From contig CBDFHC010000004.1 of the NCBI GenBank assembly GCA_965247585.1, forward strand, positions 62,001 through 126,000: DNA of 64,000 nucleotides, read 5' to 3'. A program made the position numbers and the translations under genes. Each line of letters opens with the position of its first letter. The stretch's first letter is position 1. The notes below the pieces were generated by a model, which made no database searches, was not told the origin of the DNA, and was given only the letters and a program-made list of their open reading frames with translations. Shown piece after piece: positions 15,861 through 24,558 of this stretch. Source of the stretch: CBDFHC01 sp965247585. Its GTDB lineage: Bacteria; Chloroflexota; Dehalococcoidia; Lucifugimonadales; GCA-2712585.

Positions 15861-17219
15861 AGCGATAGAGAGCTCCGTTTCCAGCTCACCCAGGACCTGG
15901 TCAAGGGCGTTAACGATGCGGTCTATCTCGTCACGCCGGACGCAAAGAGGCGGGGCGATGACGATGCATCCCTTGGGGCGCAGTATGAGGCGGTGCTGAC
16001 GGAACTTCTCAGCCAGCCGGTTTTCGACCTTCATCTCGGCGGGGAAGCGTTCTTTGGTGTGGCGGTCCTTGACGATTTCCACGGCGGTGAGGAGGCCCAG
16101 GCCGCGAACGTTGCCAATGATGGGATGGTCCGGTTCCAGGGAGTGGAGCTGTTCCAGGAGGTAGGCGCCCATGAGGGCGGCGTTCTCCACCAGGTTTTCA
16201 TCTTCAATGATTTTGAGGTTGGACAGGGCGGCGGCGGCGGCCACGGGATGGCCGCCGAAGGTGAGGCTCATGGGGAAGATGTTTTCGGGGCCGGCGAAGG
16301 CGTCGGAAACGTGGCGGCCCACGATGGCGGCGCCCACGGGCAGGTAGCTGCTGACCATCCCCTTGGCGACAGCCATGATGTCCGGGACGACGTCCCAATG
16401 TTCGACGCCGAACATTTTGCCAGTGCGCCCGAAGCCGGTGACTATTTCGTCAGCGATGAGGATGACGCCGTACCTGTCACATATCTGACGCAGCATGGGC
16501 CAGTACTCGGGACCAGGGACGGACACGGCGTCCAGGGGCCGGTCAGAGCAGATGGGCTCTGCGATGACGGCGGCGACGGTTTCCGCGCCGTGGAAGAGGA
16601 TGAGGTCCTCGACGGCCTGGGCGCACCTGACTGCGACCTCCGACGGGTTGTCGCCGCCCAACTCGCAGCGGTAGGAATTGGGTTGAGGGGCGTGGAGGAT
16701 GCCGGGAGGGGCGGGCTCGAAGTCTGACAGGCCGCCGGTGCCCCCGAGCCAGGTGGTGATGCCCATGGCGCCGTGGTAGGAGCCCTTGCGGCTGATGATC
16801 TTGTAGCGGCCGCCTTCGCCGCGGCGCTTGTGGTAGGCGCGGGCGATCTTGATGGCGACCTCGTTGGCCTCGGAGCCGCCGGTGACCAGCCAACTTCGCT
16901 CCAAGTTGCCGGGGGTGAGCTGGGCCAGCTTTTCGCAGAGAGCGGCCACGGGAGGAGTGGTGGTGTATTTGGGGGCGAAGGTGATCTTGAGCATCTGCTC
17001 CAAGGCGGCGTCGGCGATCTCGTGGCGGCCGTAACCGGCGCTGACGTTGATGTAGCCGCCGTTGACGTCCATCCAGGTGTTGCCGTCAGAGTCCGTGACG
17101 TCGAGACCATGGCCTTCGACGATGATGATGGGGTCGCCTTCTTCGGCCATCTGGAGCCAGTCACGGGAGTGCATCCAGTTGTGCGCCAGGGATGAGCGCC
17201 GCAGGGCTTCGGTGTCCAT
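15858..17219 (-). CDS. Class III (omega) aminotransferase, PLP-dependent
   Basis: Aspartate-aminotransferase-fold subgroup III enzyme of 453 residues that moves an amino group between an omega-amino compound and a 2-oxo acid. Visible are the phosphate-cup G-G-S-E-A-N-E, the pyridine-binding D-E-I-V-T-G-F-G-R-T-G and the Schiff-base lysine in M-A-V-A-K-G. AGAGGAAG precedes the chosen ATG (17219); a start at 17246 would add nine residues. The adjacent upstream gene is a clear paralogue. Substrate not predictable. Confidence 0.92.
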   Translation of the reverse strand: MDTEALRRSSLAHNWMHSRDWLQMAEEGDPIIIVEGHGLDVTDSDGNTWMDVNGGYINVSAGYGRHEIADAALEQMLKITFAPKYTTTPPVAALCEKLAQLTPGNLERSWLVTGGSEANEVAIKIARAYHKRRGEGGRYKIISRKGSYHGAMGITTWLGGTGGLSDFEPAPPGILHAPQPNSYRCELGGDNPSEVAVRCAQAVEDLILFHGAETVAAVIAEPICSDRPLDAVSVPGPEYWPMLRQICDRYGVILIADEIVTGFGRTGKMFGVEHWDVVPDIMAVAKGMVSSYLPVGAAIVGRHVSDAFAGPENIFPMSLTFGGHPVAAAAALSNLKIIEDENLVENAALMGAYLLEQLHSLEPDHPIIGNVRGLGLLTAVEIVKDRHTKERFPAEMKVENRLAEKFRQHRLILRPKGCIVIAPPLCVRRDEIDRIVNALDQVLGELETELSIA

Positions 17220-17274
17220 TTTTTCTTCCTCTACGAAGGTTGGCAAACCTGTGCGTGGTTGGGATTGAATAGAC

Positions 17275-18651
17275 TTAGGTGATGCTCAATTCTTGCTCCC
17301 AGTCACCGATGGCGCCGTCTATGGCGGCGGCGATCTGGTCCACGTCCTCGCGGGTAGTGCAGAGGGGAGGGCCGAGGTATATCTTGCCGCGAGTGGCGTG
17401 GAGGATGAGGCGGCGCTGCTGGAACTTCTCGTTGAGCCGGTCACAGACCTGAGCCTGGTCAGCAAAGGGGCTTCTGTTCTGTTTGTCGCTCACGAGGTCA
17501 ATTCCCATGAAGAGGCCCAGACCGTCGACGTTGCCCATGGTGGGGTGGTCTTCCGACATATCCTGAAGCTGTTGTTTGAAGTAGGCGCCAACCTGGGCGG
17601 AGTTCTGCACCATGCCCTCGGTTTCGATGATTTCGATGTTCTTCAGGGCAGCGGCGGCGGTGACGGGGTGGCCGCTATGGGTGACGGCCATCATGAGTTG
17701 GTTGCCGGGGCCGCCGAAGACATCAGCGATTTCTTCGCTAACGATGGTGCCGGAGATGGGGAGGTAGCTGCTGCTGATGCCCTTGCCGACGGTCATGATG
17801 TCCGGGACGACGCCCCAGTGTTCCATGCCAAACATTTTGCCGGTGCGGCCGAAGCCGGTGATAACCTCATCAACGATCATAACGACACCGTAGCGGTCAC
17901 AGATGTCACGAATCATGGGCCAGTACGCTTCGCCGGGCACGGCAGATCCGGAGGGCTGGGCGACGGGCTCGCCGATGAAGGCGGCCACGGTCTCTGGCCC
18001 TTCCTCCAGTATCAGCTTTTCCACGGCCTGGGCGCACCGGACGGCGCATTCAGATGGGGACTGGCCTCCCATCTCACAGCGGTAGGGATTGGGATGGGGG
18101 GCGTGGAGCATGCCGGGGTACTGGGGCTCGAAGTCAGCCTGGCCGAAGTTGGAGGAGCTTTCACCCAGCCACATGGTCTGTCCGAGGGCGCCATGGTAGG
18201 AACCGCGGCGGCTTATGACTTTGTACCGGGTGGGCTGTCCGCGGCGCTTATGGTATGCGCGGGTGATTTTCAGGGCGGTCTCGTTGGCCTCAGAGCCGCC
18301 GCAGTTGAGGAAGGTCCTGGAAAGGCTGCCGGGGGTAATGTCAGCGAGCTTCTGGCAGAGCTGGATGACGGGTGCGGTGGTAGTGCCGTTAGGGAAGAAT
18401 GTGACCTGCTTAAGCTGCTCATAGGCGGCGTATGATATCTCGTCCCGGCCATAGCCCACGTTGACGGAGTAGTAGCCGCCACAGGCATCGATCCAGGTGT
18501 TGCCCAAGGAGTCGGTGACGCGGATTCCCTTACCTTCGACGATGACCAAGGGATCGCCGGTCTCGGCCATCTGGGTCCAGTCCTTGTTATGGAACCACTG
18601 GTATTGGAGGGCGGACTGTCGGATTGCCTCGGTGTCTATAGGTGAGGCCAT
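17275..18651 (-). CDS. Class III (omega) aminotransferase, tandem paralogue
   Basis: Same family as its downstream neighbour, 458 residues, co-linear over the whole length (shared I-E-G/V-E-G-K-G, G-G-S-E-A-N-E, D-E-V-I-T-G-F-G-R-T-G-K-M-F-G). PLP lysine K290 in T-V-G-K-G-I-S-S-S, Asp261 binds the pyridine nitrogen. GAGGAGCAAACACC precedes the ATG. It lies 55 bp upstream of the second copy, so one transcript is likely. The pair arose by tandem duplication and has diverged, which suggests different substrates or a heteromer. Confidence 0.92.
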   Translation of the reverse strand: MASPIDTEAIRQSALQYQWFHNKDWTQMAETGDPLVIVEGKGIRVTDSLGNTWIDACGGYYSVNVGYGRDEISYAAYEQLKQVTFFPNGTTTAPVIQLCQKLADITPGSLSRTFLNCGGSEANETALKITRAYHKRRGQPTRYKVISRRGSYHGALGQTMWLGESSSNFGQADFEPQYPGMLHAPHPNPYRCEMGGQSPSECAVRCAQAVEKLILEEGPETVAAFIGEPVAQPSGSAVPGEAYWPMIRDICDRYGVVMIVDEVITGFGRTGKMFGMEHWGVVPDIMTVGKGISSSYLPISGTIVSEEIADVFGGPGNQLMMAVTHSGHPVTAAAALKNIEIIETEGMVQNSAQVGAYFKQQLQDMSEDHPTMGNVDGLGLFMGIDLVSDKQNRSPFADQAQVCDRLNEKFQQRRLILHATRGKIYLGPPLCTTREDVDQIAAAIDGAIGDWEQELSIT

Positions 18652-18705
18652 GGTGTTTGCTCCTCAGGTTGTTGGATGGACGCGACTTTGATTGCCATGT
18701 GATCT

Positions 18706-18880
18706 CCAAGGCAATCAGTGATAGCGATTGGTCTCGGCACCACGAAGGTCTCCAAATCACAGGTTGGTGGTGCCCAACCACCCGCCCAGTAAGGTCTTAT
18801 TTTAAGTTCTGAGGGACACCCTCAGACTCCCGGCAGAAGGGCTCTGCCACTCTGCACTCCCCGTTTTGGGGCTTAGCAAG
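18706..18880 (+). repeat. Intergenic hairpin repeat, full copy
   Basis: The space 18652-18983 holds a full copy (leader gcgattggtctcggcaccac, GGTTGGTGG hairpin, core, third hairpin GCAGAAGGG/CACTCTGC) and then the element cctcttaatctctccctcga with a CCCTCGATAGGG-type hairpin (18919-18950), also seen near 22236, 33813 and 40975. Confidence 0.85.
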
Positions 18881-18983
18881 TTGATGAGTAGATGGAAAAG
18901 AGAGGCTGAGGGAACCCCCTCTTAATCTCTCCCTCGATAGGGGGAGATGATTTGGCGAAAGGATTCGTATAGTCAAAGAGAGA

Positions 18984-19703
18984 CTAACAGGTTGGGGGCG
19001 TTATGTCTTGCGCCGCGGAGAGGGCGGCCTCGGGGTCGCGGGCGCGAAGGGAGAACATTTCCATACGGGGTCTGTAAAGCTGGACGAGACGGCGCAGCTC
19101 GACCAGGGGTTGGGGGTGCTCGTCGACGCGAAGGTCAACGCGGGGGAAGGAGTCAGAGGCGTAGACCAGCAAAGCGGCGGAGTGGTAGGGGGTGCTATCG
19201 CGGGCCTCGCCGCCAGCGTCCTGTCCGGCGTCGATGGAGTCAAGAAGGCGGTCTTCCAGGTCGGCGGCTTCGGTGGCCTGGAAGGCTCGGGCCATGGCCT
19301 GAACTACCTGCTCACCGGCCAGGGCGTTGCCCATGGCGACGAAGTTGGGTCCGGTGACGTGGCCGGCCCAGGGGCCGTTGAAGGAACCGGTGCGGGCGGC
19401 GGAGGCACCGTCGCGGTCGACGACGCCAAGCTGCCGACGCTCGATATGGGGGTCGCTGGCTTCCAACTCGGCGATGACGCGAGATGCGGAGTAGCCGAGG
19501 TCCATGAGGCGAAGGGCGAAGGGGCCGAGGCGGGGGTCGGTGGCGGCCTGGGTGGAGACGGCGCCGACGAGAGGGCGAACGTAGGGGCAGCGAGAGCCGA
19601 CGCAAAGATCGCTGGTGGTGATGGCGATGCCGAGCATGCCGGTGCGGTGGCAACGTCCGATGATGGAAAAGGTATGGGACTCAACGCCTATTTCGAATTG
19701 CAA
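18984..19703 (-). CDS. DUF1028 family protein
   Basis: About 239 residues of a DUF1028 protein, a family with an Ntn-hydrolase-like fold of poorly defined function that is often encoded near peptidases and amidases. The conserved H-T-F-S-I-I-G-R, the G-I-A-I/T-T-S-D segment, A-V-S-T-Q-A and G-N-A-L-A-G-E are visible. No ATG fits; TTG at 19703 lies 7 nt after GGGAGG and is the best start (TTG 19709 is too close). The M20 peptidase gene ends 18 bp upstream, so both are likely one operon. Confidence 0.85.
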   Translation of the reverse strand: MQFEIGVESHTFSIIGRCHRTGMLGIAITTSDLCVGSRCPYVRPLVGAVSTQAATDPRLGPFALRLMDLGYSASRVIAELEASDPHIERRQLGVVDRDGASAARTGSFNGPWAGHVTGPNFVAMGNALAGEQVVQAMARAFQATEAADLEDRLLDSIDAGQDAGGEARDSTPYHSAALLVYASDSFPRVDLRVDEHPQPLVELRRLVQLYRPRMEMFSLRARDPEAALSAAQDITPPTC

Positions 19704-19727
19704 GGGCAACCTCCCGGAAGGGTATGG

Positions 19728-20981
19728 CTATGGTGCGGCGGCACCGCAGTGCTCCAGGGCGGTGAGGGCGTAGACCCTGGTAGCCTGGACCATTTCGTTA
19801 ATGTGGGCATAGCAGTCGTCTTCATCGGGTCCACCGCGGACGGTGCCGGGGCCGTAGATAAGGCAGGGGATGCCGGCGTTCCAGAGATGACAGGTATCGT
19901 TGGAGGAGTAGGAGTTGGGGAGGACGGCGCCGATAGCCCTGGGCGGCTGTCCGGTGACTTCGCGGTGGCAGCGGGCGACAAGCTGGACGATGGGCGAGTC
20001 GACGGGGACGTCCAGGGGGTCCATAACGAGGCGCCGACGGCCTTTGAAAAAGTCCGGCGGTGGTATTTCGATGTCGTAGCGGAGGTCCGGGTCGGCGGCG
20101 GCCAAGGGGTCCAGGGTCCGCCGGATGTCGGCGACGATGTTCTCGACGGTCTGCCCCGGGAGGAAATGGACGTCCACCAGGATGGTGCAGAGGTCAGGGA
20201 TGTAGGGGGGCTCTACCAGGACGTAGTCCTGGCCCCGGCCGCCGATGACGCTGCCGACGTTTAGGCGGGGGAGGTCGGGGAGGTCCGGGCGAGGCGTGTA
20301 TGTGAAGTCGACGTTCTGTAGGGCCTGGATGACGCCGGTCATTTTTCCCACGGCGTTGACGGTGCCTTGAAGGCGGCTGATGTGGCCGGTGACGCCGAAT
20401 ACGTGGACGGCCATGTGGACGATGCCAGCGTGGACGGTGGCCAAGTTTCCGAGGCCGAAGGGCTCGGCGACGACGGCGGCATCGGTGCGGAAGCCGGACT
20501 GCATGAGGTGGTAGGTGCCCTCGCCGCCCTGGGTCTCGCCGACGACGCAGGCGACCACCAGGTCTCCAAGGAGCCGGACCGGGGACTGTCGGACGGCCTC
20601 GGCGGCCATGATGATGCTGGCGAGTCCGGCCTTCATATTCTGGACGCCGTGGCCGTATAGGCGGTCGCCTTCGACGGTGGGGGTCCACGGGTCGCGGGTC
20701 CAGCGCATGGTGAGGGCGTTGATATCTGTGTGGCCGTTGAGCATGAGGCTGGGGCCTTCCGCGACGCCGGGGAGGGTGGCGATGACTTGCAAGCGGCCAG
20801 GTTCAACTTCCTGGAGGTCCACCATGTAGCCCCGTTCATTGAAGAAACGATCGAGGAAGCGGGCCACGGGGGTCTCGTCCGGCTTGAAGCTGGGAATGCG
20901 AATCAGGTCGGAGGCCAGGGATACGATGGAGTCACGGTCGACGTGGGCCAGCACGGATTCTTTGAGGGCAAGGTCCGCCAC
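19728..20981 (-). CDS. M20 family metallo-aminohydrolase/peptidase
   Basis: Zinc-dependent amidohydrolase of the ArgE/DapE/CPG2 group, 417 residues. Metal-site motifs: L-N-G-H-T-D-I, the G-H-G-V-Q-N-M-K-A-G segment, G-E-T-Q-G-G-E-G and a C-terminal H-I-N-E histidine. The dimerisation lid domain sits in the middle. Start set at GTG 20981 with GGGAG just upstream, because the long open frame before it is repeat sequence. The usual D-E-E metal ligands are replaced by G-E-T, so the reaction may differ from deacetylation. Cotranscribed with the DUF1028 gene. Confidence 0.88.
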   Translation of the reverse strand: MADLALKESVLAHVDRDSIVSLASDLIRIPSFKPDETPVARFLDRFFNERGYMVDLQEVEPGRLQVIATLPGVAEGPSLMLNGHTDINALTMRWTRDPWTPTVEGDRLYGHGVQNMKAGLASIIMAAEAVRQSPVRLLGDLVVACVVGETQGGEGTYHLMQSGFRTDAAVVAEPFGLGNLATVHAGIVHMAVHVFGVTGHISRLQGTVNAVGKMTGVIQALQNVDFTYTPRPDLPDLPRLNVGSVIGGRGQDYVLVEPPYIPDLCTILVDVHFLPGQTVENIVADIRRTLDPLAAADPDLRYDIEIPPPDFFKGRRRLVMDPLDVPVDSPIVQLVARCHREVTGQPPRAIGAVLPNSYSSNDTCHLWNAGIPCLIYGPGTVRGGPDEDDCYAHINEMVQATRVYALTALEHCGAAAP

Positions 20982-21171
20982 GGTGGTCTCCCAATGCGAA
21001 AGAGATTGGCCGCCAAACTGTGGAGTGGATTCTAGCCACGGGGCGTAGCAGTGTCCATTGGTTGGGAAGTGGGGCTCGCATGTGCCGGTGGGCGAGGATG
21101 AGTTAGAATGGGCGAATTGACCCCTGCCGGAGGATTTCACGAAGTATGCAGGCATTACGCTGGGTATCACC

Positions 21172-21690
21172 ATCACAAATGATCAAAGGTTGGTGGTGGG
21201 CTGCCGCCCCGAAACGGATTTGAAAAGGCAATTCTGAGGAAGGCCCGCGGAGCTTGTGAACAAATTAAGCCAGAACAGCGACAGTGGGCGCCATCGTAGG
21301 AGATGTTCTCCCCCCCCACCCAGATTCTTCGTTCCTCACGGGCGAACTCCGAATGACATGGTGGGTGGCGGAATCCGGTATGGGCTCGTCCTTCGAGAGC
21401 CTCCGGATGAGCGGGTTGGAGGGGTAGAACGGTTAGGGTTGGCGGTGGCAGCGCGCTCCAGATTTACGTTGGTTCAACGGGCTGGGCATTGCCCCAGATG
21501 AGTGGTAACAAGAGCGCAGAAGGTCCATTTTCGAAGCAATCCGGCATAGTGGAGGGTACAGCCAGCCCACAGGACTGCAAATTGCAGGTTGGTGGTACCC
21601 ACCCAGGAAGGTTTTTAAAAGTTTTTCTGAGGGACATCCTCAGACTCCCGGCAGAGAGGGCTATCCCCCTCTGGACTCCCCGTAGAGGGC
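21172..21690 (+). repeat. Repeat-filled spacer
   Basis: The gene-free stretch 20982-21777 contains a GGTTGGTGG fragment (about 21187), the cacccagattcttcgttcct element (about 21317), the cgtccttcgagagcctccgg element (about 21387) and a full hairpin repeat (21537-21690). The third hairpin of this copy has GGCAGAGAGGG against CCCTCTGGA, so its closing pair is broken. Confidence 0.8.
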
Positions 21691-21777
21691 ATTTCAAGTA
21701 GATGCAAGGTGCTATTTGCGAAGCTGCTGAGGAACGCGGCACGTTCCAGAAAAAGATGAGGAATGGAGGATGAACAG

Positions 21778-22158
21778 ATGGCGATTGTAAGGGTATACAC
21801 GGGAGAGGACGGGCAATCACATTTCGAGGATGTAGTGCCGGAGTTCGGGGAGGCGGACAAGGGGCCGGCGGACCGTTGGGCGCTAGACGCTCAGAAGGTA
21901 ATTCACGAGGCCAGCGGCACGTTGGCGAGGAGGTTCGATCCGGCACGGTCGAACCCGTGGCACCACGCGCCGGGGAGGGCGGTGGTGTTTACATTACAAG
22001 GGTCGGTGGAGATTGAGGTTGGATACGGCACGAAGCGGGTAATGGGGCCGGGAGACATTCTGATTGCCGAGGACATGACGGGACAGGGGCATTACACGCG
22101 GGAAGTGGGAGGCGAAGCGCGGGTATCCATATTCGTGCCGATGAGGGACCCGGATTAG
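21778..22158 (+). CDS. Cupin-domain protein
   Basis: Small single-cupin protein of 126 residues. The beta-barrel text includes W-H-H-A-P-G-R-A, L-Q-G-S-V-E-I-E-V, G-P-G-D-I-L-I-A-E-D and G-Q-G-H, the arrangement of the two cupin motifs with possible metal-binding histidines. GGAGGA is placed well before ATG 21778; an ATG at 21763 overlaps that site. Cupins of this kind often act as sugar- or hormone-like binding proteins or dioxygenases. No specific role can be assigned. Flanked by repeats on both sides. Confidence 0.8.
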   Translation: MAIVRVYTGEDGQSHFEDVVPEFGEADKGPADRWALDAQKVIHEASGTLARRFDPARSNPWHHAPGRAVVFTLQGSVEIEVGYGTKRVMGPGDILIAEDMTGQGHYTREVGGEARVSIFVPMRDPD

Positions 22159-22218
22159 GGTTGGATTTGAGGAAGCAGCAATGGCGATGGGTGTTTCGGC
22201 TGCGAGGAGTATGAAAAT

Positions 22219-22545
22219 GGCAGGCGGTTCGCACCCCTCTTAATCTCCCTCTCGATAGGCGGAGAGAATCTTTCATTGTCGACGCAATCCCACATGCCGG
22301 TTACGACCGGCACCACCAGGGACGAACATTTCGGCTGGGAGATTCCACCTGTACGGAGGAAGACCTATTTCGGTGCCGCTCAGCTAGGGCGAAAGGTTGC
22401 GTGCTCCTAAGGGCGACAAATCAGAGGTTGGTGATGCCCACTCACCCGCCCAGGAAGGTTTTTAAAATGTTTTTCTGAGGGACACCCTCAGACTCCCGCC
22501 AGAGAGGGTACGCCCTCTCTGGACTCTCCCCGAAAAGGTCATCTT
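22219..22545 (+). repeat. Repeat-filled spacer
   Basis: The stretch 22159-22575 holds the cctcttaatctccctctcga element (22234), the tacgaccggcaccaccaggg element (22301) and a full three-hairpin copy (22361-22545). Here the third hairpin is CCAGAGAGGG-tacg-CCCTCTCTGG: the usual G-C closing pair is replaced by C-G on both arms. Confidence 0.88.
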
Positions 22546-22575
22546 AAAATGCTGGCGACGCTATATTCGAGGCAA

Positions 22576-23739
22576 TCAGAGAAAGCGCTCGGGGCGGTAG
22601 GGCTGGAGCATCTCGACGCGGGCGCCGTCCAGGAGCTCGATGGCGGCTAGCTCACCGACCAGTGGGGCGAGGGTAACGCCACTGTGCATGAGGGCCAGGT
22701 AGAGGTTGGGGACGCGCTGAGTGAAGCCGAGGACGGGAAAGCCATCGGCGGGCATGGGGCGGAAGCCCAGGGGAACGGGGACGGCGGTGGCGGTGGCCAG
22801 GGCGGGGAGGAAGTGGACGGCCGAGTTTAGCAGGCGGTCGGCGTGCTGCTGGGAGTCGTCGCGGCGGAGGCTCTCCTGGGAGCCCTCGCCGATCATGACG
22901 ATGCCGTCGTTGCCCTGGCGCAGGTGGATGCCGAAGTCGTTGCCAGCCAAGGCGGGGGTGTGAATGACGGCCACGGTTTGCAACACCCGGGGCTGGGGGT
23001 CGGTCCGCACGGTGACGCCAGGGCTCTCTTCCTGGGGAACGGTGACGCCAGCCATGGCGGCTAGACGGGTGGTCTGGACGCCGGCGGCGAGGACTAGGGC
23101 GTCGCAGGGAACATCGCCGTTGGGGGTCTGCACCGAGGCCACGTGGGGGGTGGAAGCGCCGGAGGGGGCGAGACGCAGGCCCGTGACGGGGGTATTCGGG
23201 TGGATGGTTGCGCCACGAGCCACGGCGTCTTCCAGGCAGGCGCTAACGACCAAGGGAGGGTCCACCTGGCCATCTATGTCTCCCAGGGCGCCGAGAGAGA
23301 CGGAGCCGGGGGCGAGGCCGGGCTCCAGCCGTCGCATCTCCGACTCGTCTACGATGCGTGAGGGATAGCCGCGAGCCTGGAGTTGGGTGACGCGCTGGGC
23401 TATCTCTTCGGCGTCACGGGAGTTGCCAGCCCAGCGCAAGTCACCACCCCACCGCAGGCCGACGTTCCGGGGGAGGCGACGGGCGAAGCGGTCCCATACA
23501 TCCATGGAGCGGCGGTTGAGGTCGTGGTAGGCGGCGGGCTCCTTGCCGAAGGAGTTGATCCAGGCGAAGGAGTGGCTGGACGCGCCGGCGCCGGGGGATG
23601 CGGCGTCGAGCACAGTAATCCTGGCACCGCGGCGGGCCAGGTGGAAGGCGATGGAGGCGCCAACGATGCCTGCGCCCGCCACGACGATATGGGGAGGGTT
23701 GCCTACTTTTTCTGGACCTATTCCTGTTGTCATGATCAT
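22576..23739 (-). CDS. FAD-dependent oxidoreductase (DAO family)
   Basis: 387 residues with the FAD-binding V-V-A-G-A-G-I-V-G-A-S near residue 20, the adenosine-ribose acid about 23 residues on (V-L-D-A) and a DAO C-terminal catalytic half ending in G-V-T-L-A-P-L. The likely substrate is an amino acid, N-methyl amino acid or amine. The start may be 23739 or the second ATG at 23733. Single gene between repeat-bearing spacers. Confidence 0.9.
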   Translation of the reverse strand: MIMTTGIGPEKVGNPPHIVVAGAGIVGASIAFHLARRGARITVLDAASPGAGASSHSFAWINSFGKEPAAYHDLNRRSMDVWDRFARRLPRNVGLRWGGDLRWAGNSRDAEEIAQRVTQLQARGYPSRIVDESEMRRLEPGLAPGSVSLGALGDIDGQVDPPLVVSACLEDAVARGATIHPNTPVTGLRLAPSGASTPHVASVQTPNGDVPCDALVLAAGVQTTRLAAMAGVTVPQEESPGVTVRTDPQPRVLQTVAVIHTPALAGNDFGIHLRQGNDGIVMIGEGSQESLRRDDSQQHADRLLNSAVHFLPALATATAVPVPLGFRPMPADGFPVLGFTQRVPNLYLALMHSGVTLAPLVGELAAIELLDGARVEMLQPYRPERFL

Positions 23740-24000
23740 CCCGTGGGAGGGTTTGGATTACGTGCCACGATAGCTTGGGTGGGCCGGCACAACACCTACC
23801 GGATATGTAATTGACGGGCCGATTCCCTTGTTAAGTCGAGCGCCCAGGGACTACGCGGTATGGGCTCGTCTTTCGAGGGCCTCAGGATGAGCGGGTTGGA
23901 GGCGTAGGAGGCATGGAGATCGCTACAAACAGCACTCTTATCCAACTTTCAGCCGCGAATCAATTGGTCGTGGGACACGATTATGGGCGTGAGCGGCCGC

Positions 24001-24465
24001 CTAGGCGAAGCGATTCTTGGCCCAGCCCTCATCGAACGGAGTGCGGAAGACGCGCTTGGAGCTCTTGCTCTTAAACTTCCACTTGCCATCGACGCGGACG
24101 TACTCCTCGTTGTCAATGCCGGCCATCCAGTGAGCCTTTCCATCATCGGCCAAAGTGCATGGGATGAGGCTGAGCCAGCGGCCCCAGGCGGTGTCGCCGT
24201 TCACTTCGATATGGGAGTTGGTGTTGTAATGGACAACGAATGTGATGGCGTTTCCGGCGCTCTTAAAATAGGCGCGGATGGCCTCCCGCCCCTCTATGAT
24301 GGGAGAGCCTACAGCCTCCCATGTAGCGTCCTCAGTAAACATTTCGGCGATGGGGTCGGCCTGGTAGTTGTCATCGGCGAGGGCGCCGTAGTCGGCTTTG
24401 AGATTGCGGATGGCCTCGATGTCTTCGAGGGCCTGAATACGGGCCTCCAGGTCTTGAGCAGCCAT
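24001..24465 (-). CDS. SnoaL-like / NTF2-fold protein
   Basis: 154 residues. The N-terminal I-Q-A-L-E-D-I-E-A-I-R-N-L-K helix, the F-T-E-D-A-T-W strand and the W-K-F-K-S C-terminal strand are typical of SnoaL_4 proteins (gamma-hexachlorocyclohexane dehydrochlorinase/scytalone-dehydratase-like fold). GGAAGGTGAAAC precedes the ATG. Substrate unknown. The downstream spacer (23740-24000) carries one cgtctttcgagggcctcagg repeat at about 23868. Confidence 0.85.
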   Translation of the reverse strand: MAAQDLEARIQALEDIEAIRNLKADYGALADDNYQADPIAEMFTEDATWEAVGSPIIEGREAIRAYFKSAGNAITFVVHYNTNSHIEVNGDTAWGRWLSLIPCTLADDGKAHWMAGIDNEEYVRVDGKWKFKSKSSKRVFRTPFDEGWAKNRFA

Positions 24466-24558
24466 GTTTCACCTTCCTGCTTGTGGTTCAGGGGATTTTA
24501 GCAGGGAGGGCGCGGCGGGGGTAGCGGAGGGGTGGGAGGGGAGTTGGCTCGGCAGGGG

